This document shows, piece by piece, positions 4,302 through 6,661 of a stretch of 6,661 bases of DNA (the stretch's first letter is position 1; each line of letters begins with the position of its first letter). A program made the translations under genes and the position numbers. Under the pieces are notes generated by a model. The model was not told where the DNA came from and searched no databases. It saw nothing but the letters and a program-made list of their open reading frames with translations. Source of the stretch: Acidobacteriota bacterium (GTDB lineage Bacteria; Acidobacteriota; Terriglobia; UBA7540); assembly GCA_021789565.1 (NCBI GenBank), contig JAJYJL010000469.1:1-6661 (forward strand), in the 5' to 3' direction.

Positions 4302-6661
4302 CTACCATTCAAATTCGATCCGAGTCCGGCGAGTTGCGTACTCGTCATACGGGGCCACGCGAAGCGTTCGGATGTGGCCAGGCTGGTCAGTATATGCCAG
4401 GACCACCGTGAGGACGTTCTTCGCGCCTTTTCCCGTGTTGAACCATGGCTCGGGAAGATAGAAATCCTTTTGGGGACCAATGGTCATGTAGCGGCCCACA
4501 AATCGGCCGTTCAGGTAGACCAGCGCGTCGCGGTCGGCCACCAGCGTAACCTTCCATGGAGCTAACCAATTCTCCGCCGGCGGCTGCATTTCAAACTCCG
4601 CGCTGCACCAGGTGAATAGCGGAAGAAGCTCTTTCTCCCCGCCTGTGTTGATCGCCACGGGGCTGCTGCCGGCGACTTGGCCCTGTGCCGGATCGATCTT
4701 GCCGCGGCCCTGTGCGGGAGCGGGGAAGCGCTGGATCTGCCAGTTGGCGATGGGTGTGACAGATTGCGCGGTCGCGCCCACTCCAACCGACTGGACGCCC
4801 TTCAGTTCGCCGATGTTCTCGCCAAAATTGGGCGACCCGAAAAGTTCGTATGAAATCTCCAGCGTGTTGTTCCCCTGACTGGCGTATTTTGTCAGGTCAA
4901 TCTCCACCTGCTTCTTATCGTTTGACGCTTCGGGCACCAGCTTGCCGTTCAGGAAAACCTTTTTTCTGTCATCGGCAAATGTGGAAATGAACATTTTGCC
5001 CTGGCCATTGGATGCGAAGGACGAGCGATATTTCACATAACCGTAAGGAACGCTGCCAAGCTCTTCCAGCGGCCGCAACGGAGAACTGAGCCACTGGCCG
5101 GCGTTTTCTCCGGAGATTTTCTCGGTCCACGTCCGGACTTGCGTGATGGGGATGGGCTGATAGGGAATTTCAGGCGTTGTAAAGCTGATGCGAGAGGCCC
5201 GGCCCTGGCGTGTGTAGCGGAGCTCCGTTTGATTGCCATCCACATGACACTTGGCCGGCGTCGGTGGGAGCATGGCAGTCAACTCGTGATTGCCCGGCCG
5301 GAATTCCAGGTCCTCCCAAATGTGGGCATGGCTCGATCCGCTTGAGATCAGCAGGGATGCGTCTGATATAAAGGGAATCGCGACCGGTTTATCTCCTTCC
5401 GCACCTACAAAATCTTTGATGGGGAATTCCGCCGTCCATGTGCGCAGCGCGCGCTCGCGCGGGGCAAGGACAATGATCAGGTTCTGGTTCACCACAACAG
5501 TTTTCTCGTCCTGATCGAATCGCACGCCGAAGACCACGGACTCATACTCGCGGTCCCAGTAGATGTACGAGGTATCGCCTTCCACATGAGGTTCGTCTTC
5601 AGTGGAGATCGAAACCTCCGCCAGGCGGCCAGGATCGTCGTAAAGGATCAGGAACTCCTTGTCCAGGTTCAAGCCGCGGCCCAGGACTTCCGCCGTCGAA
5701 TAGCGCAGTGTCGAGTCCACGATGGGCACCTGAAGGGCCAATATTTTCATTTCGCGCGCGCCCATGCTCAGATGGCCTTCGCGCGGCACGGAAACAATCC
5801 GGTGCGACGGGCTTGCCGGATCCACAAACGTGAGCTTGAACTGCTGTTCGGCGTTGTTGTTTTCGCGCACGAACAGAAAGCCGCTCTTGCCGTTGGCGCG
5901 TTCGATGGTGCTGACGGCAGAGTTTGTGGATTCGGCGGCGCCGGGTTGCATGTCGGCGCGGGCGAGAAGTTCGCCGAACATCTCGAGCGCTAGGTTGATG
6001 GCCCGGGCCTCGTAATATTTTCCCCACAGCCCGCCGGGCTCGCGGATGGGCGCTGCGTAATCGTAAGTCGTGGTCAGGTCCTTTGCAGCCCACTCGAAGT
6101 TAGTGCCGCCAAAACCCATGTAGAAGCTGTAGAACGTCGCGCCCTGTTCGATGACCGTCTTGGTAAGCGGGCTGAGTTCGGCGGGGCCAACGCCTTCCTG
6201 ATCGACGGAGAGTTTTCCGCCGAACTTGCTGAACCATCCGCCCTGCAATTCGGTCACTCCTTCGGGTGAAGTCGGTTCCTCGGCGCGCAATTCGGCAAGC
6301 GCGGGCAGCACCTCCTTCGTAATGTTCCAGCGCGGATAGAAATTGCAGAAGTCGGCAATGCGCGCCATGTCGGGATAGTTGTTTTCACGCGCCTGTTTGG
6401 TCCAGCAGGTGATCAGCGGGACATCGATTCCACCGTTCCAGGCCATCTGGGCAAGCGCGGAAATGTAAGCGCGCTTCTGGTCGTCGGAGCCTCCCTTCCA
6501 GAAGTTGTACTCGTTTTCAATCTGCATCAGGATGATGGGCCCGCCGGAAGTGATCAGGTGTTTCCCAATGATAGGGAGGACCAGGTTGTACCAGTGTTGC
6601 GAAGTCTTGATGCTTTCAGAGTTGTCGCCGCGCAGCGGAAATTGCCTGGCGGTGATCGGAA
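4302..6661 (-). CDS. Glycoside hydrolase family 35, beta-galactosidase type (5' end beyond window edge)
   Basis: GH35 enzymes are retaining exo-glycosidases, mostly removing non-reducing terminal beta-galactose from oligo- or polysaccharides, and are often exported. The frame is open to the right edge, giving 785 codons here; the Met at 6527 is internal. Its upstream residues (GGPIIL) complete the family signature GGPII-x-x-Q-x-ENEY, which holds the acid/base Glu (codon 6510-6512). The probable nucleophile is the Glu of TELQGGW (6249-6251), followed by FSKFGG. A third family block, FYMGFGGTNFEW, lies around 6090-6125. Taking Met 6527 as 1, the barrel ends near 180. Beta-rich domains follow, with jelly-roll features near 500-580 (FLNGKLV, SYELFGSPNFG, ELKGV) and at the C-terminus (VYLNGRFVGRYMTIGPQ, 670-686). 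The missing N-terminus should hold the signal peptide, if any, and the first barrel strands. Substrate cannot be read from sequence; beta-glucosaminidase-like specificity also occurs in GH35. Downstream lies the REP-like cluster, so it is probably not cotranscribed with hom. Confidence 0.93.
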   Translation of the reverse strand, partial: PITARQFPLRGDNSESIKTSQHWYNLVLPIIGKHLITSGGPIILMQIENEYNFWKGGSDDQKRAYISALAQMAWNGGIDVPLITCWTKQARENNYPDMARIADFCNFYPRWNITKEVLPALAELRAEEPTSPEGVTELQGGWFSKFGGKLSVDQEGVGPAELSPLTKTVIEQGATFYSFYMGFGGTNFEWAAKDLTTTYDYAAPIREPGGLWGKYYEARAINLALEMFGELLARADMQPGAAESTNSAVSTIERANGKSGFLFVRENNNAEQQFKLTFVDPASPSHRIVSVPREGHLSMGAREMKILALQVPIVDSTLRYSTAEVLGRGLNLDKEFLILYDDPGRLAEVSISTEDEPHVEGDTSYIYWDREYESVVFGVRFDQDEKTVVVNQNLIIVLAPRERALRTWTAEFPIKDFVGAEGDKPVAIPFISDASLLISSGSSHAHIWEDLEFRPGNHELTAMLPPTPAKCHVDGNQTELRYTRQGRASRISFTTPEIPYQPIPITQVRTWTEKISGENAGQWLSSPLRPLEELGSVPYGYVKYRSSFASNGQGKMFISTFADDRKKVFLNGKLVPEASNDKKQVEIDLTKYASQGNNTLEISYELFGSPNFGENIGELKGVQSVGVGATAQSVTPIANWQIQRFPAPAQGRGKIDPAQGQVAGSSPVAINTGGEKELLPLFTWCSAEFEMQPPAENWLAPWKVTLVADRDALVYLNGRFVGRYMTIGPQKDFYLPEPWFNTGKGAKNVLTVVLAYTDQPGHIRTLRVAPYDEYATRRTRIEFEW

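Overview
The window looks like a piece of a free-living, moderately GC-rich bacterial chromosome. The best guess is a soil-type Acidobacteriota, or a similarly carbohydrate-degrading phylum such as Verrucomicrobiota or Planctomycetota. That guess is inference: it rests on a membrane-anchored PASTA protein, a large GH35 glycosidase, secreted proteins of no recognised family, and hairpin-forming intergenic repeats. No 16S rRNA or other decisive marker is present.

Layout, left to right. (1) The plus-strand 3' part of a membrane-anchored protein with three PASTA domains runs in from the left edge and ends at 721. (2) A short convergent intergenic stretch contains GC-rich hairpins. (3) Two adjacent minus-strand genes (821-1408 and 1537-2124) encode paralogous secreted proteins. 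Both are exactly 195 aa and align end to end without a gap at about 47% identity (91 of 195 by hand count). Each has its own strong Shine-Dalgarno and a hairpin downstream, so this is a tandem gene duplication; the family is not one I recognise. (4) About 460 nt without a gene follows, with a perfect inverted repeat just upstream of the second paralog. (5) A complete minus-strand homoserine dehydrogenase with a C-terminal ACT domain occupies 2594-3946. (6) A 355-nt intergenic region contains a compact repeat cluster: two diverged ~100-nt copies of one element in inverted orientation. Each copy carries two REP-like hairpin units and a central hairpin. (7) A minus-strand glycoside hydrolase family 35 (beta-galactosidase type) gene runs from 4302 off the right edge.

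The genes do not form an obvious pathway. Homoserine dehydrogenase is amino-acid housekeeping (Thr/Met/Ile branch). The GH35 enzyme points to use of galactose-containing plant or microbial polysaccharides. The PASTA protein is probably cell-envelope related. The paralog pair and the repeat cluster are the parts least explained by known annotation.
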